Assembly (NCBI RefSeq): GCF_015711645.1
Contig: NZ_JABTEX010000001.1
Location: 1,860,001 to 1,924,000, forward strand
Direction: 5' to 3'
Length of the DNA stretch: 64,000 nucleotides
From: Planomonospora sp. ID82291
Lineage (GTDB): Bacteria; Actinomycetota; Actinomycetes; Streptosporangiales; Streptosporangiaceae
This document shows positions 34,068 to 42,788 of the stretch, piece by piece (within the stretch, counting starts at the first letter, position 1; each line of letters opens with the position of its first letter). Under the pieces are notes generated by a model. It saw only the letters and a list, made by a program, of their open reading frames with translations, did not search any database and was not told the DNA's origin. Position numbers and translations under genes: made by a program.

Positions 34068-34772
34068 ATGACCGACTTCATCTCCCTCCCCTTCTATGAC
34101 CTGTTCCACGAGAACGGGCACATCCCGGAGGTCCGGGAGAAGCTTCCCCCGCTCCTCGCCGGGGTACGGCGGAGCATCCTGGAGATCGGTGCGGGAAGCG
34201 GTCTGGTCACCACGTCGCTGGCCGACCGGACCCCGGCGGAGATCTTCGCGCTGGAACCCTCGGCCGGTATGCGCGCGCTGCTGCTGTCCCGACTGGGCGC
34301 CCGCCCTGAACTGCTGGAGCGGGTGACCGTGCTCCCCTGCGACGCGCTGAGCGTGGACCTGGACGAGCCGGTCGAGGCCATCGTGATGATCAACGTGATG
34401 TACGCCCTGGAGCCGGACTACCGCAGGCGGCTCTGGCCGGTGCTGGCGGACCGGCTGGAGCCCGGCGGCCTGCTGGTCTTCACCTGGCGCGCCGGCGGCC
34501 CCCCGGCACCGCGCCCTCTGCAGGAGCTGGAGTCACGCCGGGTCGGCCGGCACACCTACGCGGTCCTGTCGGAGATCCTCCGGTCGGACGGGGAGGCGTG
34601 CGAGGCCCGCTACCTCTACCGGATCACCGAGGGCGACAGGGTCGTCAGCGAGGAGGAGATCACCGGGCACGCCTACCGCCCCGGATGGGACGTGATCGAG
34701 GGGGAGCTCACCGGATCGGGTTTCGTCCAGGCCGACGCGCCCGAGGGGTTCCTCGCCTGGCGGCTCGCCTGA
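34068..34772 (+). CDS. Class I SAM-dependent methyltransferase
   Basis: 234 aa from ATG 34068. The start has no ribosome site, but CGATAGCGT ends about seven bases before it, so the message is probably leaderless. SAM motifs: 'SILEIGAGSGLVTTSLADR' (motif I), 'IFALEPSAGMRALLLSRL' (motif II), 'EAIVMINVMYAL' (motif III) and 'LEPGGLLVFTWRAG'. The substrate is unknown. Its last 157 bp, including the stop, are duplicated at 10285-10441. Confidence 0.87.
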   Translation: MTDFISLPFYDLFHENGHIPEVREKLPPLLAGVRRSILEIGAGSGLVTTSLADRTPAEIFALEPSAGMRALLLSRLGARPELLERVTVLPCDALSVDLDEPVEAIVMINVMYALEPDYRRRLWPVLADRLEPGGLLVFTWRAGGPPAPRPLQELESRRVGRHTYAVLSEILRSDGEACEARYLYRITEGDRVVSEEEITGHAYRPGWDVIEGELTGSGFVQADAPEGFLAWRLA

Positions 34773-34836
34773 GGGATTCCTCCTCGCCGCGACCCGGACC
34801 GGCGGCGCAGCCGTTCGAACACCTCGTCCGGCAGAC

Positions 34837-34934
<98 letters not shown>

Positions 34935-34954
34935 CAGAAGTCCGGCAGGGCCTT

Positions 34955-36565
34955 TCAGACGGTGAACTGGACCACGATGCCGTGCAGCTCGGCGGCGACC
35001 TCGTCGAGCCTGCCGACGGTACGGCGGGCCTCGGCCACCCCGGCGGTGGTGGTCTGCGCGGCGTCGGCGACCCCGGTGATACCGGCGGCGATGTCGTCGG
35101 CGCCGACCGCGGCCTGGGAGATGTTGCGGCTCATCTCCCCGGAGGTGGCGCTCTGCTCCTCCACCGCGGCGGCGATGGCCGTGGAATGCTCGCTGACGGT
35201 CGTGATGATCTCGCTGATCCCGCCGATGGCCGCGATCGCCGCATCGGTGTCGGCCTGGATGGCCTCGATCCGGCGGGCGATGTCCTCGGTGGCCTTGGCC
35301 GTCTCCTGCGCCAGGTCCTTGACCTCACCCGCCACCACCGCGAACCCCTTGCCCTGCTCCCCGGCACGGGCGGCCTCGATGGTCGCGTTCAGGGCGAGCA
35401 GGTTGGTCTGCTCGGCGATCGAGGTGATCGTCTTGATCACCGAACCGATCTCCGCGCTGGAGGCGCCCAGCTTGGCGACGGTCTCACCGGCGTCGCGCAC
35501 CGTCTGCACGCCGGTGCCGGCCACCCGGGCCGCCTGGCTGACGCTGCCGGCGATCTCGGCGATGGTGGTGCTCATCTCCTCGCTGGCCGCGGCGATGGTC
35601 TGCACATTGGCCGAGACCTGCTCCGCCGTGGCGGCGACCTGGTCGGAGCGGGCCGCGGTGCCGGTGGCGGCGCCGTCCATCCGGGTGGAGACGGCCGTCA
35701 GCTCCTGGGAGGCGCCGGACAGCGTCGTGCTGTGGCGGGCGAGCGTCCCGAAGGCGTCCCGCAGCACGCCCACGGTCTGGGCCAGGGCGCGGGCCATGTC
35801 GCCGAGTTCGTCGCGGCGGGTGGTGTCGATGGAGACGGTCAGGTCCTTCGCCGCGATGCCGCGCAGGGTCTGCACGGTCGCGGTCAGCGGCCGGGTGATG
35901 CTCCGGGTCACGGCCACGGCCAGCGCGACGGCCAGCAGCAGGCACGATACGCCCGCGCCCAGCATCAGCCGCAGGGCGGTGTCACTGGCGGCGCGCGCGT
36001 CGGCCGCCGCCGCCGCGGCGTTGGCCACGGCCTCGTCGGCCAGTTCGTTCACGGCGGTGGCGGCCTGGTCGAAGTGCTCCAGCGCCTCACCGGCCACCAG
36101 GTCGTTGGCCTGCCGGGTCTGGGCGGGCGTGCCGCCGCGGTAGGCGGCGATGATCTGCTCGTCGACGTTCATGAAGTCCTCGAACGCCGCCTCGGCGCGC
36201 TGCAGGTCCGCGCGCTGGGTGGCGGTCAGTCCCATGCTCTCCAGCTTGTCGAGGTCACCGCGGAAGGCTTCGGTGGAGGCCAGGAAGTTCTTGCGCTGGC
36301 CGACGGCGTCATCGGCCGCGTTCGGCACGCCGCGGATGACGTCGAAGGCGTAGCCGGTCTGCCAGCCGTTGAAGTCGGCGGTACGGAACTTGGCCGTCAG
36401 CGCCGCGCCCCGCACCGCCGTACTGGCCTCCAGGTGGTCGGTCGCCTCCCGCGCCGAGGAGATGCCGACGGCGCCCACCCCGACCGCTCCGCACAGCAGG
36501 ACGCCCACCACCGCGAACGCACTCCCCAGGCGCGCGCCGACCTTCAAATCGTTGATCTTCATCAT
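34955..36565 (-). CDS. Methyl-accepting chemotaxis protein
   Basis: 536 aa from ATG 36565 ([14 protein letters not shown]). First membrane segment at residues 15-38, an extracellular four-helix-bundle ligand domain (residues 40-185), a second membrane segment at about 190-212, then a HAMP domain ('[20 protein letters not shown]') and a cytoplasmic signalling hairpin with the tip '[20 protein letters not shown]' followed by '[20 protein letters not shown]'. The tip should contact CheA/CheW. No che or fla gene is in the window. Chemoreceptors in this order suggest motile spores or a non-flagellar role (inference). Confidence 0.93.
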   Translation of the reverse strand: MMKINDLKVGARLGSAFAVVGVLLCGAVGVGAVGISSAREATDHLEASTAVRGAALTAKFRTADFNGWQTGYAFDVIRGVPNAADDAVGQRKNFLASTEAFRGDLDKLESMGLTATQRADLQRAEAAFEDFMNVDEQIIAAYRGGTPAQTRQANDLVAGEALEHFDQAATAVNELADEAVANAAAAAADARAASDTALRLMLGAGVSCLLLAVALAVAVTRSITRPLTATVQTLRGIAAKDLTVSIDTTRRDELGDMARALAQTVGVLRDAFGTLARHSTTLSGASQELTAVSTRMDGAATGTAARSDQVAATAEQVSANVQTIAAASEEMSTTIAEIAGSVSQAARVAGTGVQTVRDAGETVAKLGASSAEIGSVIKTITSIAEQTNLLALNATIEAARAGEQGKGFAVVAGEVKDLAQETAKATEDIARRIEAIQADTDAAIAAIGGISEIITTVSEHSTAIAAAVEEQSATSGEMSRNISQAAVGADDIAAGITGVADAAQTTTAGVAEARRTVGRLDEVAAELHGIVVQFTV

Positions 36566-36783
36566 GTCCGGTTCCCCGCGCTGTCGTGTCGGTGTCGTGT
36601 CGGTGTCGTTCACCGGGCGTCGTCGACGCTCACAACCCGACCATCGACCGCACCGGTCGCGGGGTGAGTGAAATCACCGAACCGGGCGGGCACCGGTGTC
36701 CGCCGTGTCCTCGAACGAACCGAGCGTCTCCTCCGCGCCTCTCGGCCGCCCCCGGCCGACTGGGGCTGACGGACCCCGATCGG

Positions 36784-37272
36784 TCACCCGGCGGCGGCGG
36801 CCAGGCGGCGCCGGAGCTCCGCCTCCGAGACGTCCTCGATGTGGGTGAGGAACACCCAGATGTGACCGGAGGGGTCCTTGATGATGACGGTGCGGTCCCC
36901 GTGGAACATGTCCTTCGGCGGCTGGAGGATCTCGGCGCCGGCGGCCTCCGCGCGCTCCGCCAGACCGTCGACATCGGGCACGAAGACGTGCAGCGTGACG
37001 GACGTGCCTCCGCCGAGCGAGGTCGGCGCGGCGAAGGAACCGGCCTCCGCCTCGTCCACACTGGCGTCACCCAGCATCAGGACCGACCGCCCGACGGTGA
37101 TCTCGGCGTGCAGGATCCCGCCGCCCGGAGCCTCGACCCTGAAGTCCTCCCGGGCACCGAACGCCCGCCGGTAGAAGTCGATCGCCGCGGCGGCGTCGTC
37201 GACCATGATGTGCGGGATCACCGCGTAGCGGTAGCGGTCGGGGATCTCGGGGTGAGCTGTGCGTCCGGTCAT
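36784..37272 (-). CDS. VOC (glyoxalase/PhnB-like) family protein
   Basis: 162 aa; ATG 37272 follows GAGGAGGTCGACC. Two beta-alpha-beta-beta-beta modules: 'AVIPHIMVDDAAAAIDFYRR' with 'AFGAREDFRVEAPGGGILHA' and 'SVTLHVFVPDVDGLAERAEA' with 'DMFHGDRTVIIKDPSGHIWV'. The paired His and Glu spacing is that of PhnB-like members, many of which have no known substrate. Confidence 0.87.
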   Translation of the reverse strand: MTGRTAHPEIPDRYRYAVIPHIMVDDAAAAIDFYRRAFGAREDFRVEAPGGGILHAEITVGRSVLMLGDASVDEAEAGSFAAPTSLGGGTSVTLHVFVPDVDGLAERAEAAGAEILQPPKDMFHGDRTVIIKDPSGHIWVFLTHIEDVSEAELRRRLAAAAG

Positions 37273-37380
37273 GGTCGACCTCCTCGGAAAGGTACCACCG
37301 GGTGGTTCCCGCGGTCTTGGAAGGACCGTAGAAGCTCAACTTTGGTTCAGGTCAACCGCCGCAAACCGACAAGGAGCGGA

Positions 37381-37690
37381 CCGCGGCCGCGCAGCTTGGA
37401 GCGGGCGATGGCGATCGGCCCGCTGGTGGTCTTGATGGTGGTGGGGCAGTGGCCGCCCGAGGTGGCCGGGTCGCACGGTTGTCTCCTCGCCGACCGCTGT
37501 AGTGCGCTGGTAGCGGCCGAGGCCGAGGAAGGCGTCGACCTCGGCTTCGACGACGGTCTGGATGATCAGACGGGCGCCCGGGCGGGCGACGTCTTCGAGG
37601 ACCTCGACGAGGTCGTGGCCGTTGGTGAACAGGGCGTCGATTTCGGCGCGGATGGCCTGGGTGGGGATACTCGACGGGTCACGGGCGTGG
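37381..37690 (-). pseudogene. IS256-family transposase remnant (frameshifted, truncated)
   Basis: Reading the minus strand from 37690: 'TQAIRAEIDALFTNGHDLVE', 'VLEDVARPGARLIIQTVVEA', 'EVDAFLGLGRYQR', which is the IS256/mutator transposase N-terminus. After a frameshift near 37,455 the frame resumes as 'GHCPTTIKTTSGPIAIARSK' then LRG. The DDE catalytic core is missing, as sequence downstream of 37381 is unrelated. An imperfect inverted repeat (TCACGGGCGT(G/A)GG) at 37,679 and 37,738 could be an end of the element. Confidence 0.75.
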
Positions 37691-37770
37691 GACTCCTTCG
37701 TACGGAACTTGGCGGTTCAGCACGGAACCTACGCCCGTGATCTATTTACACCGCATCTGGGACGCGACCG

Positions 37771-37902
37771 CAGGTCGCTGCCCCCGATGCGGCAGAGCGG
37801 GCGGGACACGGGGTGGACGTGCTGCTCAAGGTCTACGCCAAGTGCATCGACGGCGGCGCGGAGATCGCCGACCAGCGGATCGAGGACGCATTGGCTGCAT
37901 GA
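37771..37902 (+). pseudogene. C-terminal remnant of a tyrosine-type integrase
   Basis: The frame ending at TGA 37902 gives 'AERAGHGVDVLLKVYAKCID' then 'GGAEIADQRIEDALAA', the last segment of actinobacterial phage-type integrases; it includes the Gly-His and the Tyr of V-Y-A-K. The catalytic Arg/His/Arg region upstream is gone, replaced by unrelated sequence next to the transposase relic. Confidence 0.75.
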
Positions 37903-37916
37903 TCCACCATTCGACG

Positions 37917-37945
37917 AAGGGGCTTCGGGGACACCGGAGCCCCTT
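37917..37945 (+). terminator. Rho-independent-like terminator after the integrase remnant
   Basis: AAGGGGCTTCGG, loop GGACA, CCGGAGCCCCTT (one G-U pair), then CTGTCT. It follows the integrase stop by 14 bp and is probably the original terminator of that gene. Confidence 0.75.
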
Positions 37946-37969
37946 CTGTCTCATCAAGGTGCACCGAAG

Positions 37970-38554
37970 TCATGACAAGTAACTATTGAACTCGCGCTGC
38001 ATAAGGTCCCAGAACGATCTGTAGCGGACCTCGCCCGGATGCCAGGACGCGAAGTCCCATGCCTCCCACTCTCCGTCTTCCCCGACGACGTAGGGGTTGA
38101 GCAGGTACACCTGTCCCTCGATGCATTCGGAGATGCAGAGGCTGTCGGACACGGACTCCTCTCCGATACGGCTCAGGTCTTGCGGGCCCAGAGCGCTTTT
38201 TCCGTGATCCCAGATCCCGGCAAGCTCCGGGTCCACATCACGGGTCCAGCCGACTTCGGCCAGGGGCATGAGGCGAAGAGATGAATGGCTGTACTCGTCC
38301 CAGCCGTTGGCGACCTGGAGGAACTCCCTGTAGCTCGGCGGCAGGCGCATACCGAGGCGTTCCTCGTGGCGCGCGATCTCGGCCTCACCGGCACCCGGCG
38401 CGCCGAGCCAGGCAGCACGGCCGAATCCGTCGTCCGGACCCCCTCGCTGTTCGGGCGGAATGGCCCTGTACTCGGCGAAGTACTTCTGGGCCCGGTCGTT
38501 CACGGTCCGGAGAAGGTCGTCCCAGGGGTAGCGGGGGGTATCGGAGGTCGCCAT
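37970..38554 (-). CDS. SMI1/KNR4 family protein
   Basis: 194 aa from ATG 38554 (MATSDTPRYPWDDLL); an ATG at 38575 is less well placed. SMI1/KNR4 (SUKH) landmarks: 'AEIARHEERLGMRLPPSYRE', 'FLQVANGWDEYSHSSLRLMP', 'IGEESVSDSLCISECIEGQV', 'WEAWDFASWHPGEVRYRSFW'. In bacteria such proteins are immunity proteins for polymorphic toxins or general binding modules. No cognate toxin gene is next to it; the region around is relic DNA. Confidence 0.85.
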   Translation of the reverse strand: MATSDTPRYPWDDLLRTVNDRAQKYFAEYRAIPPEQRGGPDDGFGRAAWLGAPGAGEAEIARHEERLGMRLPPSYREFLQVANGWDEYSHSSLRLMPLAEVGWTRDVDPELAGIWDHGKSALGPQDLSRIGEESVSDSLCISECIEGQVYLLNPYVVGEDGEWEAWDFASWHPGEVRYRSFWDLMQREFNSYLS

Positions 38555-38675
38555 GGCGGGGACCCTAACGGTCATATCCGACAGTTAAGCCGACGCAAGG
38601 CGAAGCCGTACCACCTGATCCGCTTCGGTTCCGGCCCTGTTTCCCCTGTATCAACCGGATGTCTCGCTCCAGCCC

Positions 38676-38879
38676 TCATCGAGCCTGGCCAGTCGCGGGA
38701 ACGGCGGCCGGGTAGAGAGTGCCGGCGTGGTCGTTCGTGACCGCATACCGGAGGTCGGCCAGCGCTCGGACTGCCTGCTGAGCGTCCGCGGATCGGGTCA
38801 GTGCCTCCACAGCCGCTCGGGCTGCCTCCGGGAGATACCAACGGGGGCCGGGTACCCGTGTCCAGTCCACCTGCTCCAC
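38676..38879 (-). pseudogene. N-terminal fragment of a HEAT-like protein gene
   Basis: 67 codons from ATG 38879: 'MEQVDWTRVPGPRWYLPEAA', 'AVRALADLRYAVTNDHAGTL', 'YPAAVPATGQAR'. The start is like that of HEAT-repeat proteins that accompany SMI1 genes in actinomycetes (pattern match from memory). The frame ends early; shifting one base continues as 'LARLDEGWSETSG' and then also stops, consistent with decay. Confidence 0.35.
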
Positions 38880-39074
38880 CGCTGTCCTCCCGCCACTCCC
38901 GGAGCGGACTTCTCAGGCGCGACCTGGGGAAACGCGACCAACATCATTCCGCGTATATTTCGCGAACACCGGCCGAGGGCCGCTCACGGCGGCACACGGC
39001 TGCACACCCCGGAAACGGTCAACGGCGCCTCACCGGGATGGAAGCCCTGGTCAGACGCCGTTTCGCGTGCTCAG

Positions 39075-39163
39075 CGGAGAGCGTGGGATTCGAACCCACG
39101 AGGACCGTCACCGGCCCTAGCGGTTTTCAAGACCGCCGCCATCGTCCACTAGGCGAGCTCTCC
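39075..39163 (-). tRNA. tRNA-Ser (anticodon TGA)
   Basis: The minus strand gives acceptor GGAGAGC/GCTCTCC, an anticodon stem GCGGT/ACCGC around CTTGAAA (anticodon TGA, reads UCA/UCG), a long variable arm (GGGCCGGTGACGGTCC) and a T arm CGTGGGTTCGAATCCCACG. Length about 89 nt, class II as expected for serine. CCA is not encoded. Confidence 0.95.
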
Positions 39164-39301
39164 TCGCCGGCCCGTCCGACGGACGCACCGGATTGCACCC
39201 TAGTCTCTCACGACCCCGCCCCGCCGGTGTCTCGTCCGGATCACCGAGTGAGACGTGATCAGACGAGACATCGGACGGGCGAGACGCCGCCGGAGCGGGC
39301 C

Positions 39302-41713
39302 TCAGGACTGCGGGGCGGCGAAACCGTCGCCCACCGAGGCCGCCAGGCGGAGATAGGCGTCACGGGTGGCGGACTGGAGCCTTTCGAGGTCGATCTCGGC
39401 GCCCTCTTCGAGGTGGGGGTCGTAGGGGACCCGGATGACCGCGCGGCAGCGGGCGGCGAAGTGGGCTTCCAGGCGGTCGAGGTCGACGGTGGACTTCGAC
39501 CGCGGCCGGACGCTGCACAGCACCACCGTGGCGGAGCGGACGAGGTCCTCGTAGTGGTGGGCCTCCAGCCAGTCGAGGGTGGCCGAGGCCGCCCTGGCGC
39601 CGTCCACGGACGGGGAGCTGACCAGGACGAGCTGGTCGGCCAGGCCCAGGACGCCGGACATCGCCGAGTGGAGCAGTCCGGTGCCGCAGTCGGTGATGCA
39701 GATCGAGTAGAAGTTCTCCAGGACCTGCGCCACCGCCTGGTAGTCGGACGCGCTGAAGGCCTCCGACACCGACGGGTCGCGGTCGGAGGCGAGGATCTCC
39801 AGACGCGACGGAGCCTGCGAGGTGAAGGCCCGGATGTCGACGTAGCGCTTGATCTGACCGCGCTCGTTCAGCAGGTCCCGGACGGTGGCCGCCGTCTCCA
39901 GCTCCAGCTTGTCCGACAGGGTGCCGCGGTCCGGGTTGGCGTCGACCGCGATCACCCGGTCGCCGCGGGCCTGGGCGAGGGTGGCGCCGAGGCCGACCGT
40001 CGTCGTGGTCTTGCCGACGCCGCCCTTCAGGCTGAGTACGGCGACGCGGTGGTGACCGGTGGCGACGGGGGTCCGGGCACGGGTGATCAGCTCGCGACGG
40101 CGGCGGACCTCCGGGGACTCGCCCGGCTTGATCAGTCCTGCCGAGGCCTTGAAGACCAGCTTCCGCCATCCTCCGGACGGTCCGTTGCGACGCCCCCGGA
40201 GCAGGGACTCCGGGTCCAGGCTGTCGGCCGACGGCCTGGGACCGCCCGTCGCCTGCTGCCGGGCCGGAGAGCTGAACGCGGGCGGCGGGCTCGGCTGGCG
40301 GCGGCGCGGCTGGTACGGCTCGCGCGCCGGCTCGGCCGCCTCCCGGTCGGGAGTGAATCCACGGTCGGAGGAGGCGAAGGCCGCCGTGTCCCGGTCCGGG
40401 GTGAACGCCGTCCCTCCCGCGGCCCTGAACGGCGTGTCCTGGGTGGACGCGGAGGCCTTGTCCCGGTCGGAGGCCCTGTCCCGGTCGGTGGTGAAGGGCG
40501 TTCCGCGACCGGAGACGAACGCGGTGTCGTCGTCGGATCCGGGCCGCTTCTCCGTCACCTGGCCGAACCCACCGGAGGCGCCGGACAGGTCGGAACCGAA
40601 TCCACCGGACCCGAAGGCGTGTTCCCGGGGCTCCGGGACCGCGGAGTCGGAGCGGTCGGCACCGAAGGAACCGGGGGTCTGCAGGGAACCGGAGGAGTCG
40701 GAGGCCGGGAAGGAACCGGAAGGCTCGGGGGCGGGGAAGGATCCGGAGGACTCCGGCCTGAACGGCTTCATGGGCGTGAGCGGCTCGTCGACCGGCGCAC
40801 CGAAACGGCCGGAGCCAGGATCGGTGTCCCCTCGGGTGAACCGGTCGCCTTCCACGTCGGCGCCGCCGAAGGCGAACCGGTCGGAGTCGGAACCCCCACC
40901 GCCCGACCCGAAGCGCCGCGTCTCGGAATCACCGCCGTCGAAAGCCGGCCGGTCGGCTTCGGCGTCCCCGCCGAACCCGAAACGCCCCGTCTCGGACGAC
41001 TCACCGGCACCGAACCCGAAACGACCCGTCTCGGACGACTCACCGGCACCGAACCCGAAACGACCCGTCTCGGACTCACCGCCACCGAACCCGACGTGCC
41101 CGGTCTCGGACGCCGAGGTGTCCGCCGATCCCGGCGAGGACGGCTCAGCCGGCGCGTCGGAGCGCCGGGGCTCCTCGAAGAGCCCCCGGGACGATTCCTT
41201 CTCCGGATCGCCGAACTCCGGATCACCGAAGGCGCCCAGCGCGTACGTGTCACCGGAACCGGAACCGGAACCCGGTCCGGACACCGGAACCGGGTCGGAC
41301 TCCGGGTGGGGCAGCGGCTTCAACGGGGCCAGGAAGCCGTCGTTGTCCTCGGGGGAGGGCGCGGGAGGCAACGTGAAGGAGCTCACCGCCTCGGCCGCCT
41401 CGGTCCACTCCGCGGCATCCGCCTCCTCCCCCGACCGGTCGGCCGGGACCTCCCCGGCCTTCACGGCCGGGCCGGCGGCCGAAGGGGCGTGATCCGGATC
41501 TGCGGCGGCGCGGAACAGCGGCGACGAGACCACCTCGGTCTCCGCGGGCACCAGGCTCCACGGGTCCTGCGGGTACGGCGAGATGACGGCGTCGTCCCTC
41601 GTGGCGGTGACCTGCACGGTCATCGCCACGGGCGGCGCCTCTTCCTGCTCCTTGATCGCGTCGAGCCAGGCGAGCTGTTCCTCGAGAGATTCCTCACGAT
41701 CGTGTCTTGCCAC
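39302..41713 (-). CDS. MinD/ParA-like ATPase with a long disordered N-terminus (EspI-like)
   Basis: 803 aa from GTG 41713 with CGAGGGGGAACAC upstream. Residues 1-530 are low complexity, rich in Ser, Gly, Phe, Asp and Glu, with a 13-residue repeat 'SSETGRFGFGAGE' from 39-bp units at 40971-41092. Residues 545-800 are a MinD-type ATPase: deviant Walker A 'LSLKGGVGKTTTTVGLGATL', 'VIAVDANPDRGTLSDKLELE', 'ICITDCGTGLLHSAMSGVLG'. The layout matches EspI/SCO-type proteins tied to ESX secretion or to partition. It could serve the type VII cargo genes at 30-33 kb. Confidence 0.85.
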   Translation of the reverse strand: MARHDREESLEEQLAWLDAIKEQEEAPPVAMTVQVTATRDDAVISPYPQDPWSLVPAETEVVSSPLFRAAADPDHAPSAAGPAVKAGEVPADRSGEEADAAEWTEAAEAVSSFTLPPAPSPEDNDGFLAPLKPLPHPESDPVPVSGPGSGSGSGDTYALGAFGDPEFGDPEKESSRGLFEEPRRSDAPAEPSSPGSADTSASETGHVGFGGGESETGRFGFGAGESSETGRFGFGAGESSETGRFGFGGDAEADRPAFDGGDSETRRFGSGGGGSDSDRFAFGGADVEGDRFTRGDTDPGSGRFGAPVDEPLTPMKPFRPESSGSFPAPEPSGSFPASDSSGSLQTPGSFGADRSDSAVPEPREHAFGSGGFGSDLSGASGGFGQVTEKRPGSDDDTAFVSGRGTPFTTDRDRASDRDKASASTQDTPFRAAGGTAFTPDRDTAAFASSDRGFTPDREAAEPAREPYQPRRRQPSPPPAFSSPARQQATGGPRPSADSLDPESLLRGRRNGPSGGWRKLVFKASAGLIKPGESPEVRRRRELITRARTPVATGHHRVAVLSLKGGVGKTTTTVGLGATLAQARGDRVIAVDANPDRGTLSDKLELETAATVRDLLNERGQIKRYVDIRAFTSQAPSRLEILASDRDPSVSEAFSASDYQAVAQVLENFYSICITDCGTGLLHSAMSGVLGLADQLVLVSSPSVDGARAASATLDWLEAHHYEDLVRSATVVLCSVRPRSKSTVDLDRLEAHFAARCRAVIRVPYDPHLEEGAEIDLERLQSATRDAYLRLAASVGDGFAAPQS

Positions 41714-41827
41714 CGTGTTCCCCCTCGGGATGGGCTAAAGGGGCAGCAAACACATTGAAGATTAACGCCCCGTGTTCTCTCCAATGCAGGCAACCACCGA
41801 GTTGGCTCTCCCGGTAGCGTGAGTTAC

Positions 41828-42784
41828 ATGCACGCCATCGTGATCGACAAACCTGGTGGGCCGGAAGTCCTCGCCTGGCGGCAGGTTCCGGACCCCCGAC
41901 CGGAACGGGGCGATGTCATCATCGACGTGGCCGCCTCCGCGGTCAACCGCGCTGACGTCCTGCAACGGCAGGGACTCTACTCCCCTCCCCCCGGCGCCTC
42001 GCCGTATCCCGGGCTGGAATGCTCAGGAGTCGTCGCCGAGGTCGGTGCGGACGTCGAGGGGTTCAAGCCGGGCGACCGGGTGTGCGCGCTGCTGACGGGC
42101 GGCGGATACGCCGAGCGGGTGGCGGTTCCGTGGCAGCAGGTCATGCGCGTCCCGAAGGGGGTGGACCTGGTCGATGCGGCCGGGCTGCCCGAGGTGGCGT
42201 GCACGGTCTGGTCCAACGTCTTCATGACCGCGCGCCTGCGCAAGGGCGAGACGATCCTCGTCCACGGCGGCGCCAGCGGGATCGGCACGCTCGCCGTACA
42301 GCTGGCGAAGGCCTTCGGTTCGCACGTCGTCGTCACCGCGGGCTCGGCGGAGAAGGTCGCCCGCTGCCTGGAGCTCGGCGCGGACGAGGGGATCGACTAC
42401 CACGCGGAGGACTTCTCGGAGAAGGTCCGGGCCGACGTGATCCTCGACATCATCGGCGGAAAGTATCTCGCTCGGAACGTGAAGGCCCTCACGACCGGCG
42501 GCCGGCTCGTGGTGATCGGGATGCAGGGCGGGACCAGGGGCGAGCTCGACCTGGGGGCGCTGCTCGCCAAGCGGGCCTCGGTGCACGGCGCCACGCTGCG
42601 GGCGCGGCCGGTCGACGAGAAGGGCGTCATCGTGCGCGGTGTCGTGGACAACGTCTGGCCCCTGCTCGACGCCGGCGCGATCCGCCCGGTGGTGCACGCG
42701 CGGGTGCCGATGAACGACGCCGCCCGGGCTCACCGGCTCCTGGAGTCCGGAGAGCACGTCGGGAAAATCCTGCTAGTAGGTTGA
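41828..42784 (+). CDS. NAD(P)H:quinone oxidoreductase (PIG3-like, MDR family)
   Basis: 318 aa from ATG 41828. GGTAGCGTGAG ends just before it, so leaderless start is likely; GTG 41819 is the alternative. N-terminal GroES-like part 'VNRADVLQRQGLYSPPPGAS', 'GLECSGVVAEVGADVEGFKP', and a Rossmann fold 'ETILVHGGASGIGTLAVQLA', 'KAFGSHVVVTAGSAEK'. The zinc ligands of alcohol dehydrogenases are absent. It should reduce quinones with NADPH. The next gene starts 4 bp after its stop, so it is cotranscribed with the proteasome activator. Confidence 0.9.
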   Translation: MHAIVIDKPGGPEVLAWRQVPDPRPERGDVIIDVAASAVNRADVLQRQGLYSPPPGASPYPGLECSGVVAEVGADVEGFKPGDRVCALLTGGGYAERVAVPWQQVMRVPKGVDLVDAAGLPEVACTVWSNVFMTARLRKGETILVHGGASGIGTLAVQLAKAFGSHVVVTAGSAEKVARCLELGADEGIDYHAEDFSEKVRADVILDIIGGKYLARNVKALTTGGRLVVIGMQGGTRGELDLGALLAKRASVHGATLRARPVDEKGVIVRGVVDNVWPLLDAGAIRPVVHARVPMNDAARAHRLLESGEHVGKILLVG

Positions 42785-42788
42785 GAGT

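Larger units (their letters stand above)
37273..37969. other. 697-bp relic zone without an intact gene
   Basis: Contains a broken IS256 transposase, the tail of a tyrosine integrase and a terminator, described separately. The remainder has no coding character. Confidence 0.75.

Noticed and set aside
10285-34775. Integrated element with attL/attR made by gene 3'-end insertion
   Set aside because: For that model the intact gene should precede the element and the 3' fragment follow it. Here the fragment comes first, and no integrase lies inside.
39075-39163. tRNA-Ser as attachment site of the integrase relic at 37.8 kb
   Set aside because: No second copy of the tRNA 3' end was found nearby, so there is no support for an att pair.
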